Source: Immundisolibacter sp.
GTDB taxonomy: Bacteria > Pseudomonadota > Gammaproteobacteria > Immundisolibacterales > Immundisolibacteraceae
Length of the DNA stretch: 34,028 nt
Direction of reading: 5' to 3'
Assembly: GCF_041601295.1 (NCBI RefSeq)
Contig: NZ_JBFIII010000021.1
Span: 1-34,028, forward strand
This document shows, piece by piece, positions 1-7,143 of the stretch (position 1 is the stretch's first letter; the number at the start of each line of letters is the position of its first letter). The notes below the pieces were generated by a model. The model had not been told where the DNA came from. It did no database searches and worked only from the letters and a program-made list of their open reading frames with translations. A program made the translations under genes and the position numbers.

Positions 1-1
1 C

Positions 2-106
2 TACGACGCCCTCGGCGGACGCGGCACGGACAGCACCGATAGCCTGGTCGACGAAGCCCTGATCCGCTCCTTCTGGCGCGGTTATCGGGGCCTTATGGAC
101 TTCTGA
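2..106 (+). CDS. Rieske ring-hydroxylating oxygenase alpha subunit, C-terminal fragment (5' end outside window)
   Basis: Only the last 34 codons are present, ending in TGA at 104-106. The tail contains ALIRSFWRGYRGLM, which resembles the end of the alpha subunit at 7144-8442 (AHRGIWRRWLQLM), a typical helix closing BenA-type oxygenase alpha subunits. It lies 35 bases upstream of the next oxygenase gene on the same strand, so it is probably part of the same operon. If it is an alpha subunit, no beta subunit follows it directly. The family call rests on a short tail and on context; the catalytic parts are outside the window. Confidence 0.5.
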   Translation, partial: YDALGGRGTDSTDSLVDEALIRSFWRGYRGLMDF

Positions 107-141
107 ACGGATTCAGTCTCGACTCCCACGCAAGGACACGC

Positions 142-1311
142 ATGAATACTCCCGCAACTCCTCTGGTCAATCCCGAAGTCCTGGACCGCATCCGCGACTG
201 GCGCGGCTATGCCGAAGCCAAACTCGGCTTTCGCAACCATTGGTATCCGACCCTGAACAGCAGCGAAGTGGCCGAAGGCAAGCCGGTGCCGTTCGAGCTG
301 GCCGGTGAAAAGCTGTTGATCAATCGCATTGATGGCAAGGTCTACTGCATCAAGGACCAATGCCTACATCGCGGCGTGCCGCTGTCACGCAAGCTCGAGT
401 GTTACAGCAAGGACACCATCACCTGCTGGTACCACGGCTGGACCTACCAGTGGGCCGACGGCAAGCTGTGCGACATCCTGACCGATCCGTCGAGCAAAGT
501 GATCGGTACCCGCGCCCTGCAAACCTACCCGGCCCAGGAGGTGCAGGGTTTGGTGTTCGTGTTCCTGGGCGATACCGAGCCCACCCCCATCGGAAGCGAC
601 CTGCCGCCCGGCTTCGACGAACCGAACCGGCGGGTGCAGCCGCTGCGTCGCTTGGTGAATGCCAACTGGCGCATTGGCGCCGAGAACGGCTTCGACACCA
701 CGCACATCTTCATCCACAAGGACTCGCGGCTAATTCGCGGCAACCAGACCATGCTGCCTCTGGGTTTTGCACCCAAGCCCGACAACACCGAGCCGCTGTT
801 CGAGGTCCGCCACACCGGGGGTGGCAACATCGGCATTTTCGATCTGCTGGCCGAGCGCGGCGTGCCGCATTTCGAGGGCAGCGTACACGGCGAGGTGGTG
901 CGCCGGGCCATCCACGGCGGCGACAAGCGCATCGCCAACGAGATATCCCTGTGGATGCCCGGCGTACTCAAGGTCGACCCGTTCCCGGACCCGGAGCTGA
1001 TCCATTTCGAGTGGTATGTGCCACGCGACGCCGACAGCCATTGGTATATCCATTGCTCGACCAAGGTGGTCGAGGGGCCGGACGCGGACGCCGAGTTCGC
1101 CGCCGAGTACGAAGCCCTGTGGAAAGACCTGTACGCGCACGGCTTCAACGACGACGACATCTGGGCCCGCGAAGCCACGCAGCCGTTCTACCAGGACGAC
1201 TGGGGCTGGCTGGAAGAACAGCTGTTCGAGGCCGATGCCTGCATCATGGCCTGGCGCAAGCTGGCCAGCGAGCACAACCACGGCATCCAGCACGCCCGGC
1301 GTCGGGGCTGA
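142..1311 (+). CDS. CarAa-like Rieske oxygenase component, copy 1
   Basis: This 389-residue protein resembles the terminal oxygenase of carbazole 1,9a-dioxygenase (CarAa) along its whole length, including the N-terminal AKLGFRNHWYP stretch and the C-terminal AWRKLASEHN. The Rieske [2Fe-2S] ligands are C74, H76, C95 and H98. The mononuclear iron ligands are H188 and H192 (THIFIH) plus an Asp in NDDDIWARE (336-343). CarAa enzymes are homotrimers that need a ferredoxin and a reductase but no beta subunit; neither partner is encoded in the window. AAGGA sits 5 bases before the ATG. The substrate cannot be read from sequence; angular or lateral dioxygenation of a heteroaromatic or polycyclic compound is an inference. 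A paralog lies at 3206-4372. Confidence 0.9.
   Translation: MNTPATPLVNPEVLDRIRDWRGYAEAKLGFRNHWYPTLNSSEVAEGKPVPFELAGEKLLINRIDGKVYCIKDQCLHRGVPLSRKLECYSKDTITCWYHGWTYQWADGKLCDILTDPSSKVIGTRALQTYPAQEVQGLVFVFLGDTEPTPIGSDLPPGFDEPNRRVQPLRRLVNANWRIGAENGFDTTHIFIHKDSRLIRGNQTMLPLGFAPKPDNTEPLFEVRHTGGGNIGIFDLLAERGVPHFEGSVHGEVVRRAIHGGDKRIANEISLWMPGVLKVDPFPDPELIHFEWYVPRDADSHWYIHCSTKVVEGPDADAEFAAEYEALWKDLYAHGFNDDDIWAREATQPFYQDDWGWLEEQLFEADACIMAWRKLASEHNHGIQHARRRG
346..719 (+). repeat. Near-identical block shared with 3401-3774 (paralog repeat, copy 1)
   Basis: Within the Rieske half of the first CarAa-like gene, three runs are identical to the second gene at a constant offset of 3055 bases: 346-386 (41 nt), 448-497 (50 nt) and 679-719 (41 nt). 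Third codon positions are conserved too, including an unusual CTA leucine codon at 364-366. Confidence 0.85.
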
Positions 1312-1348
1312 ATCGCCCACTACCTCCCGTCAACGTCGGAGTCACGCT

Positions 1349-2692
1349 ATGAACGCACCGCACCGTGGCGCGCCCGTGGACAAGGGCTCGCCGACCTACC
1401 TGGCCAGCCTGTTCGACCGCCGGCCGGACGAAGGCATCTACCGCGTCAACCGCTCGCTGTACACCGACCCGGAGCTGTATGAGCTGGAACTGGAACGCAT
1501 TTTCGAGGGCTCGTGGATCTTCCTGTGCCACGAGAGCCAGTTGCCCAAACCTTACGATTATTTCAGCACCTGGATGGGCCGCCGCGCAGTGTTCGTGCAG
1601 CGCAATGGCGAGGGCAAGATTCAGGGCTTCCTCAATGCCTGCCCGCACCGCGGCGCCCGCCTGTGCCGCACCGAGCGTGGCAACCGCAAGCACCACGCCT
1701 GCACCTACCACGGCTGGACCTTCGACGCCGACGGCAAGGCGCTGTGGGTGCAGCGCGCCGAGCAGGGCTACCCGGCCGACTTCTCGACCGGAGACATCAG
1801 CCTGCGGCGCATCGCCCGGGTCGAGTGCTACCGCGGCTTCGTCTACGCCAGCCTGAGCCCGGACGTGCCGTCGCTGAACGACCACCTGGGCGGTGCCGCC
1901 ACCTTCATCGACATGCTGGTCGACCAGTGTCCGGACGGCATCACGCTTCTGCCCGGTGCCTCCACCTGCCTCTACCACGGCAACTGGAAACTGATGCTGG
2001 AGAACGGCGGCGGCGATGGCCTGCACCCGGATTACGCCCACAAATCCCTGTTGGGCGTCTCCAAACGCAAGAACGAACGCTCGGCCGCGGTGCGTACGCT
2101 GCAGATAGACAAGATGCACGAGAAGCGTGGGGGCCAATGGACCTTCGGCCACGGCCACACCAGTATCTGGTTCAACTTCCCGAATCCCGAGGCCCGTCCC
2201 ATCTACCAGCAACGAGAGCGTCTCAAGGCCCAGTTCGGCCCCGCGCGGGCCGAGTGGATGACCAGCATTTTTCGCAACCTGTCCGTGTACCCGAACCTGC
2301 ACATGCTGGACCAGATGGCGACCCTGATCCGCACTTTCCGCCCGGTGGCGGTGGATCGCACGGAAATCACCTTCTACTGCATGGCGCCGGTAACCGAAAG
2401 CGACCGAGAGCGCAGCCACCGGCTGCGACAGTTCGAGGAATTCTTCATGGCCAGCGGCATGGGCACGCCGGACGACAACGAAGAATTCGAGCAGTGCCAC
2501 CAGGGCGCGCTCGGGGCCGATGCCGACGACAGTTTCATTGCGTTCGGCCTGCATAACCGCGTCAGTGGCGACGACGAGGTGGCCCGCGGCCTGGGCATCC
2601 CGCTGGAGAGCAGCGGCATCATCGGCTACGAGGGCTGCACCATGAGCCAGTACGACGAATGGCTGCGCTTGATGACCCGTAACAGCGCATGA
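1349..2692 (+). CDS. BenA/AntA-type aromatic-ring-hydroxylating dioxygenase alpha subunit
   Basis: The 447-residue product belongs to the benzoate/anthranilate/toluate 1,2-dioxygenase large-subunit group. It has the family opening (YRVNRSLYTDPELYELE, IFEGSWIFLCHESQ), Rieske ligands C98, H100, C118 and H121, and mononuclear iron ligands H226 and H231 in DGLHPDYAH, with D223 as the bridging Asp. The frame is open much further upstream, but ATG 1349 is chosen because GGAG lies 7 bases before it and the family N-terminus starts there. The active-site segment reads ENGGGDGLH where relatives read ENxxDGYH, so it has one extra glycine and Leu for Tyr. It overlaps the beta-subunit gene by ATGA. The enzyme should cis-dihydroxylate an aromatic carboxylate or similar ring; the substrate is unknown. 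Confidence 0.88.
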   Translation: MNAPHRGAPVDKGSPTYLASLFDRRPDEGIYRVNRSLYTDPELYELELERIFEGSWIFLCHESQLPKPYDYFSTWMGRRAVFVQRNGEGKIQGFLNACPHRGARLCRTERGNRKHHACTYHGWTFDADGKALWVQRAEQGYPADFSTGDISLRRIARVECYRGFVYASLSPDVPSLNDHLGGAATFIDMLVDQCPDGITLLPGASTCLYHGNWKLMLENGGGDGLHPDYAHKSLLGVSKRKNERSAAVRTLQIDKMHEKRGGQWTFGHGHTSIWFNFPNPEARPIYQQRERLKAQFGPARAEWMTSIFRNLSVYPNLHMLDQMATLIRTFRPVAVDRTEITFYCMAPVTESDRERSHRLRQFEEFFMASGMGTPDDNEEFEQCHQGALGADADDSFIAFGLHNRVSGDDEVARGLGIPLESSGIIGYEGCTMSQYDEWLRLMTRNSA

Positions 2693-3192
2693 GCGGAGCA
2701 CCTGACTTCGCCACCTGGCAGGCGCTGTGCGACGTGCTGCACGAGGAAGCCGCGTGTCTCGACGAGCAGCGCTGGGACGACTGGCTGGCCCTGTACACCG
2801 ACGACGCGGTGTTGTGGGCGCCGGCGTGGGACGCCGAGCACCAGCTCACGCGCGACCCAATGCGCGAGGTATCGCTGTTCTATGTGGAAGGCAAGCCGGC
2901 GCTATCGGACCGGGCCTGGCGCTGGAGTAGTGGCGATTCAGCTGCCTCGACCCCACTGCCGCGCACCTCGCACCTGATCGGCAGCGTGCGTGTGACTCAG
3001 TTCAGTACAGGCGCCGCCGTGGTGGACTCGCGCTGGCACACGCAGGTCTACCGGGCCCGACGCACCTGGTCCTACGCCGGCAGCTACCGGCACACGCTGC
3101 GCCTTGAAGCCGGCAGCTGGCGCATCGCCCACAAAACCATCGTGTTGACCAACGACTTGGTCGACACCACGCTCGACCTGTACCACGTCTGA
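2689..3192 (+). CDS. Aromatic-ring-hydroxylating dioxygenase beta subunit
   Basis: This 167-residue protein is a small subunit of the BenB/AntB type with the cystatin/SnoaL-like fold. Visible family features are the N-terminal helix with EEAACLDEQRWDDWLALYTDDAVLWAPAW and the central RTSHLIGSVRV strand. Beta subunits are structural and form alpha3beta3 hexamers with the large subunit. The ATG overlaps the stop codon of the alpha gene (ATGA, 2689-2692), which points to translational coupling and makes the two genes a pair. It is only about 25% like the other beta subunit at 8439-8921 by eye, so the two pairs are probably not a recent duplication. Confidence 0.87.
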   Translation: MSGAPDFATWQALCDVLHEEAACLDEQRWDDWLALYTDDAVLWAPAWDAEHQLTRDPMREVSLFYVEGKPALSDRAWRWSSGDSAASTPLPRTSHLIGSVRVTQFSTGAAVVDSRWHTQVYRARRTWSYAGSYRHTLRLEAGSWRIAHKTIVLTNDLVDTTLDLYHV

Positions 3193-3205
3193 ACCGGAGC
3201 CCTGC

Positions 3206-4372
3206 GTGAACAAACCGCTCGTTAACCCCGACATCGGCCAGCAAATCCGCGACTGGCGGCCGTACTACGAGGCCAAACTCGGTTTTCGCAACCACTGGTA
3301 CCCGGCGTTGTTCGCAGCCGATCTGGCCGAGGGCGAGGTCAGGCCCACCAAGCTACTGGGCGAGTCCCTGCTGCTGCGGCGCATCGACGGCAAGATTTAT
3401 TGCATCAAGGACCAATGCCTACATCGCGGCGTGCCGCTGTCGCAAAAGATCGAGTGCTATAGCAAGGACACCATCTCGTGCTGGTACCACGGCTGGACCT
3501 ATCAGTGGGCCGACGGCAAGCTGTGCGACATCCTGACCGATCCGTCGAGCAAGATGATCGGCACCCGCGCGCTGAAGACCTACCCGGCGCACGAAGCCAA
3601 GGGCCTGGTGTTCGTTTTCCTGGGCGATATCGAAGCCCCGTCGCTGGACACCGACCTGCCACCCGGATTCCTGGACGCCGACCGCGCCGCCTATGGCATC
3701 CGCCGGCTGGTCAAGGCCAACTGGCGCCTGGGGGCCGAGAACGGCTTCGACACCACGCACATCTTCATCCACAAAGACTCGCCGTTCATCGCCGGGCGCG
3801 ACTCGGCTTTGCCGCTGGGCTTCGCCAGTGCTGGTGAGTTGCAACTGGACCTGCGCGAGGACCCGGCCGCCCCGCGCGGCGTGGTCGACAACATGGTCAA
3901 GCACTACCGGCCACTGTTCGAGGCCACCCTGGGTGGCCAGACCGTGCTGCGCACGCGCGCCCCGACCGGCAAGCACAACACCATCCACACCATCTCGCTA
4001 TGGATGCCGGGGATTCTGAGCGTCGAGCACCATCCCGAAGCCGACATGGTGCAGTACGAGTTCTACACCCCGCACGACGACGACCACCACATGTACTACC
4101 AGGTGATCGAGAAATGCGGCGTCACCACCCCGCAGCAGGAAGCCGACTTCCACGCCGAATGCGCCGCCCTGCACGAACCGCTGGCCCTGCGCGGCATCAA
4201 CGACGACGACCTGTGGGCCCGCGAAGCGATGCAGGAGTTCTACGCCGACGACTGGGGCTGGCTGGAGGAGCAGTTGTTCGAGCAGGACCGTAACCTGCTC
4301 GAATGGCGCCGGCTGTCCAGCCGTTGCGCGCGCGGGATCCAGACACAGGCCCTGGCCGGGGGCAGCCCGTGA
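3206..4372 (+). CDS. CarAa-like Rieske oxygenase component, copy 2
   Basis: This 388-residue CarAa-family oxygenase starts at GTG 3206, with GGAG 6 bases upstream. Rieske ligands are C71, H73, C92 and H95; mononuclear iron ligands are H185, H189 and an Asp in the INDDDLWARE stretch. The first 190 residues closely match the copy at 142-1311, with long stretches identical in DNA, while the catalytic half (about 205-300) is very different and includes a different loop (DLREDPAAPRGVVDN). The substrate pocket is therefore likely different. It follows the BenA-type pair by 13 bases. Its stop codon overlaps a possible small ORF. No dedicated ferredoxin or reductase is nearby. Confidence 0.9.
   Translation: MNKPLVNPDIGQQIRDWRPYYEAKLGFRNHWYPALFAADLAEGEVRPTKLLGESLLLRRIDGKIYCIKDQCLHRGVPLSQKIECYSKDTISCWYHGWTYQWADGKLCDILTDPSSKMIGTRALKTYPAHEAKGLVFVFLGDIEAPSLDTDLPPGFLDADRAAYGIRRLVKANWRLGAENGFDTTHIFIHKDSPFIAGRDSALPLGFASAGELQLDLREDPAAPRGVVDNMVKHYRPLFEATLGGQTVLRTRAPTGKHNTIHTISLWMPGILSVEHHPEADMVQYEFYTPHDDDHHMYYQVIEKCGVTTPQQEADFHAECAALHEPLALRGINDDDLWAREAMQEFYADDWGWLEEQLFEQDRNLLEWRRLSSRCARGIQTQALAGGSP
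3401..3774 (+). repeat. Near-identical block shared with 346-719 (paralog repeat, copy 2)
   Basis: This is the counterpart in the second CarAa-like gene: identical runs at 3401-3441, 3503-3552 and 3734-3774, with no insertion or deletion between them relative to copy 1. The rare CTA leucine codon is at 3419-3421. Such repeats are possible sites of recombination between the two genes. Confidence 0.85.
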
Positions 4373-4509
4373 GCAGCGACCGGACGCCCTGCTATCGACG
4401 GCTTCCCAGCCGGTGCGGCGATATAGCCAAGCTGGCGCTGGAGGTTGCCACTGCCTGCATGGTTTTCCACGATCAATTTTCCCCACCATCACACACGAGG
4501 AGTACGTGA
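4369..4509 (+). CDS. Possible 46-residue protein coupled to both neighbours
   Basis: The 136-base gap between the second CarAa-like gene and the hydrolase is the widest in the operon. It contains an open frame that starts at GTG 4369, overlapping the upstream stop as GTGA, and stops at TGA 4507-4509, overlapping the hydrolase start as TGATG. The predicted peptide begins VSSDRTPCYRRLPSRC and has three cysteines. I recognise no family. The fit at both ends suggests translational coupling, but a frame of this length can occur by chance in GC-rich DNA, and the gap could instead be a leader carrying an internal promoter. Confidence 0.28.
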   Translation: MSSDRTPCYRRLPSRCGDIAKLALEVATACMVFHDQFSPPSHTRST

Positions 4510-5333
4510 TGAACGACGCGCAGTACGAGAAGAAATTCATCGACGTTAACGGGATCAAGACCTGTTACATCGAACAGGGTAGCGGAGAGCCGCTGATCCT
4601 GATCCACGGCGGCGGCGCCGGCGCCAACGGCTACGGCAACTGGTTCGGCTGCCTGCCGCTGTTTGGCAAGCACTTTCGCACCATCGCCGTGGACATGGTC
4701 GGCTTCGGTGGTACCGACAGCCCCGACCCGGCCACTTTCGAGTATTCCCAGAAATCCCGCTACGACCATATCGCCGGCTTCATCAAGGCGCTGGGCTACA
4801 AGAAGGCCAGCCTGGTCGGCAACTCCATGGGCGGCGCCACGGCCATGGGCGTGGCGGTCGAATACCCGGACCTGGTCGACAAGCTGATCCTGATGGGCAG
4901 CGCCGGCCTGAACTCCGAAATCAATGCGGCTCTACAGCCGGTGGTCGGCTACGACTACACGCCGGAAGGCATGGTCCGCCTGATCAAGTCGCTGGCCAAC
5001 CCGGACTTCCCGATCACCGACGAAATGGTCCAGTACCGCTGGAAGAATTCGGTCGATCCGAAGAACAAGACCTCCTACGCAGCCACCATGCAGTGGGTGC
5101 GCCAGCAGGGCGGCCTGTTCTACCCGGAAGAGTTCATCGCCCGCGTCAGCCAGCCGACGCTGGTGGTCAACGGCAAGCTCGACCTGGTGGTGCCGCTCGA
5201 ATCCGCGTACCGCTTCCTCGAGCTGATCAAGAACTCCTGGGGCTACATCGTGCCGCACTGCGGGCATTGGGCCATGATCGAGTATCCGAGCGATTTTTCC
5301 GCCGCCGTGGGTAGCTTCGTCCAGTCGCATTAA
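4509..5333 (+). CDS. CarC-like meta-cleavage-product hydrolase (alpha/beta hydrolase)
   Basis: This 274-residue alpha/beta hydrolase closely resembles CarC and BphD, which hydrolyse the carbon-carbon bond of 2-hydroxy-6-oxo-6-aryl-hexa-2,4-dienoates formed by extradiol ring cleavage. The oxyanion motif HGGGAGA is at 33-39 and the nucleophile S106 is in GNSMGG. The acid is D225 (NGKLDLVVP) and the base H253 (PHCGHWAMIE). CarC-like stretches include ATMQWVRQQGGLFY. ATG 4509 is preferred over the longer frame because GAGGAG sits 6 bases upstream. Products would be an aromatic acid plus 2-hydroxypenta-2,4-dienoate. No extradiol dioxygenase is encoded in the window, so the substrate must come from an enzyme elsewhere. 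Confidence 0.88.
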   Translation: MNDAQYEKKFIDVNGIKTCYIEQGSGEPLILIHGGGAGANGYGNWFGCLPLFGKHFRTIAVDMVGFGGTDSPDPATFEYSQKSRYDHIAGFIKALGYKKASLVGNSMGGATAMGVAVEYPDLVDKLILMGSAGLNSEINAALQPVVGYDYTPEGMVRLIKSLANPDFPITDEMVQYRWKNSVDPKNKTSYAATMQWVRQQGGLFYPEEFIARVSQPTLVVNGKLDLVVPLESAYRFLELIKNSWGYIVPHCGHWAMIEYPSDFSAAVGSFVQSH

Positions 5334-5341
5334 AGGCTAAC

Positions 5342-5378
5342 CGCCAGTGCTTGCCCCTAACGGGGACAGGCACTGGCG
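5342..5378 (+). promoter_or_regulatory. Stem-loop between hydrolase and ubiD-like gene
   Basis: CGCCAGTGC (5342-5350) pairs with GCACTGGCG (5370-5378), and the inner CCCC/GGGG pairs around a TAAC loop, giving a stem of about 16 pairs with one bulge. It starts 8 bases after the hydrolase stop and lies just before the GGAGG of the next gene. No T-run follows, so it is more likely an mRNA-stabilising or processing hairpin than an intrinsic terminator. Confidence 0.6.
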
Positions 5379-5404
5379 AGCTGTTCCACCTGGAGGTCAG
5401 ACTG

Positions 5405-6844
5405 ATGAAAGCGGACGAGAACCCCAAACTGGCAACGCCTTGCCACGATCTGCGCGACTGGCTGGCGCTGCTTGAACAACATCGCGAACTGCACGTCAAC
5501 CACGCCCCAGTGGACTTGCGTAACGACATCGCTTTTGTGTCGCAGCAGGTGGCCGACCGCTCCGGGCCAGCCGTTTTGCACAACGCGATCACGGATTACC
5601 CGGCCTGGCGCGTATTTCACGACGGCATGACCACGCCGACGCGCATGGCGCTGGCGCTCGGTCGCAGCCTGGACGAGTACCCGCGCCATGTATTCGACGT
5701 GGTGGCCGACAATCGCCGGGTGGAGCCGGAAATCGTTGACTCGGCGCCGTTTCAGGAACTGGTTATGCGGGGCGATATCGACCTGACCGCGTTGCCGATT
5801 CCCACCACCAGCGCGTTCGAGAATCCGCCGTATATCACCGCCGGCATCAGCCACGTGCGCACGCCGGATGGGCGCTGGCAGAACATTGCGATTCGTCGCT
5901 ACCAGCTACAGGGCCCGGACCGGCTGAGTGTCCTGGCCATGAAAGTCGCCCAGCACGAGGGGCAAATCCTGGGGGAGTGGTTCGCCCGCGGCGAGCCGGC
6001 ACCGGTCGCCATCGTTATCGGCGCCGACCCGCTGTACTACCTGTGCGCGCAGATGCCGGCGCCCGACGGCGTGGCCGAATACGAATACTGGGGCGCGCTG
6101 ACCGGACAGAAACTGAAAATGGTGCGTTCGCGCCAGTTTCCGCAACTGCTGTTGCCGGCCAGCGCCGAAATCGTCATCGAGGGTTACTACCACCCCACCG
6201 AGCGCCTGTTGGAGGGCCCGTTCTCGGAATTCCCCGGTTTTCATTCGGGGCTGTTTTACCTGCCCCAGCTCGATGTGGTCTCGGTCAGCATGCGCCCGGA
6301 TGCCATCTATCAATATATGTACATGGGTCGTGAGCCCACCGAGGGGCACAACGTTGACCACTTGGTATACGCAGCCAACATTTACTCACAAGTGCGCGCC
6401 CTGGTGCCGGAAGTGGCCGACGTAGCGGTGCTGGGAACCGAAGGATTCACCACCGTGATCACGATCCGCAAGGCGCAAAATCGTGCAGGCCTGGTGCGCC
6501 AACTGGCCATGGCTACTCGTGGCAGCCGCGCTGGGCGGCTGATCAAGAACCTCATCGTGGTCGACGACGACCTGGATCCGCGCAACATGAATGACCTGAT
6601 CTGGGCCCTGTCGGTGCGCTTTCAGGGCAGTCGCGATCTATTCGTCGTGGAAGGGCTGCCAGGGTGCTTTCTGGACCCGTCGGAGCAATCAACCTCCGGC
6701 GGTGTCGGCCAGACCAGTTTCACCGTGTTTGATCTGACCGAGCCGTTGGCGCCCCACAACGACGGCTACACACGCGGCCTCGCCGTGCCGCGTCAGACCG
6801 AGCAGGCGCAAGCGGTGCTGCGCAGCATGGGCCTGGCCCGCTGA
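5405..6844 (+). CDS. UbiD-family prenylated-FMN decarboxylase
   Basis: This 479-residue protein has UbiD/Fdc features: the cofactor-binding QNIAIRRYQ stretch (159-167, with the likely catalytic Arg), GPDRLSVLAMK (170-180), and E270 and E275 in LEGPFSEFPGF, matching the Glu pair of Fdc1. Relatives reversibly decarboxylate aromatic or unsaturated acids using prenylated FMN made by UbiX; no ubiX gene is in the window. ATG 5405 is chosen because GGAGG lies 8 bases upstream; the frame is open 18 codons further up. Its place in an oxygenase operon suggests removal of a carboxyl group from a ring acid rather than ubiquinone synthesis. The substrate is unknown. The stop codon is contiguous with a possible start of the next ORF. 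Confidence 0.85.
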   Translation: MKADENPKLATPCHDLRDWLALLEQHRELHVNHAPVDLRNDIAFVSQQVADRSGPAVLHNAITDYPAWRVFHDGMTTPTRMALALGRSLDEYPRHVFDVVADNRRVEPEIVDSAPFQELVMRGDIDLTALPIPTTSAFENPPYITAGISHVRTPDGRWQNIAIRRYQLQGPDRLSVLAMKVAQHEGQILGEWFARGEPAPVAIVIGADPLYYLCAQMPAPDGVAEYEYWGALTGQKLKMVRSRQFPQLLLPASAEIVIEGYYHPTERLLEGPFSEFPGFHSGLFYLPQLDVVSVSMRPDAIYQYMYMGREPTEGHNVDHLVYAANIYSQVRALVPEVADVAVLGTEGFTTVITIRKAQNRAGLVRQLAMATRGSRAGRLIKNLIVVDDDLDPRNMNDLIWALSVRFQGSRDLFVVEGLPGCFLDPSEQSTSGGVGQTSFTVFDLTEPLAPHNDGYTRGLAVPRQTEQAQAVLRSMGLAR

Positions 6845-6858
6845 TGGAGAGAAAGACG

Positions 6859-7131
6859 ATGCCTCAGACCGCTCCTAGCATTGCCGCCGGGCTACACACC
6901 ATCACGCCGTACCGCAGGCGACTGCGGCAGATGCTGCGCAACCGCGCTTGGCTTGCCGCCAACATTGAGGCCCTGTGCCAGCAGTACACCGACCAGTGGG
7001 TGGTGATCGACGACCAGTCGGTCAAGGGTGCTGGGCCGACGCCGGAGGCTGCCACCACGGCCAGCGGCCCGGTTGACGAATCCATAGCGCTGATCCTGAT
7101 GCTACCCCGACGCATCCCACAACCCATCTGA
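6859..7131 (+). CDS. Small hypothetical protein, DUF5678-like
   Basis: This is a 90-residue protein between the ubiD-like gene and the second BenA-type pair. ATG 6859 has GGAGA upstream; an earlier ATG at 6844 overlaps the ubiD stop (TGATG) and would add five residues, so either is possible. After a basic helical N-terminus (YRRRLRQMLRNRAWLAANIEALCQQY) comes DQWVVIDDQSVKGAG and a short hydrophobic strand ending MLPRR. That W-V-x-I-D...G layout recalls the small DUF5678 domain, but I match it from memory only. It lacks the CxxC pairs of the small VdcD-type subunits of hydroxyarylic acid decarboxylases. An accessory role for the decarboxylase is speculative. Confidence 0.65.
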   Translation: MPQTAPSIAAGLHTITPYRRRLRQMLRNRAWLAANIEALCQQYTDQWVVIDDQSVKGAGPTPEAATTASGPVDESIALILMLPRRIPQPI

Positions 7132-7143
7132 AACCGACTAGCC

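Noticed and set aside
4431..4449. Sigma54-like sequence TGGCGC...TTGCC before the hydrolase gene
   Set aside because: GG and GC are 11 bases apart instead of 10, a spacing that sigma54 promoters do not tolerate, and the -24 element is imperfect.
4408..4470. tRNA-like stretch (GATATAGCCAAGCTGG) in the operon gap
   Set aside because: It resembles a D-arm only; no T-loop GTTCGA, acceptor pairing or anticodon arm follows.
6859..7131. Small protein as a VdcD/BsdD-type decarboxylase subunit
   Set aside because: Those subunits carry paired CxxC motifs; this protein has a single cysteine.
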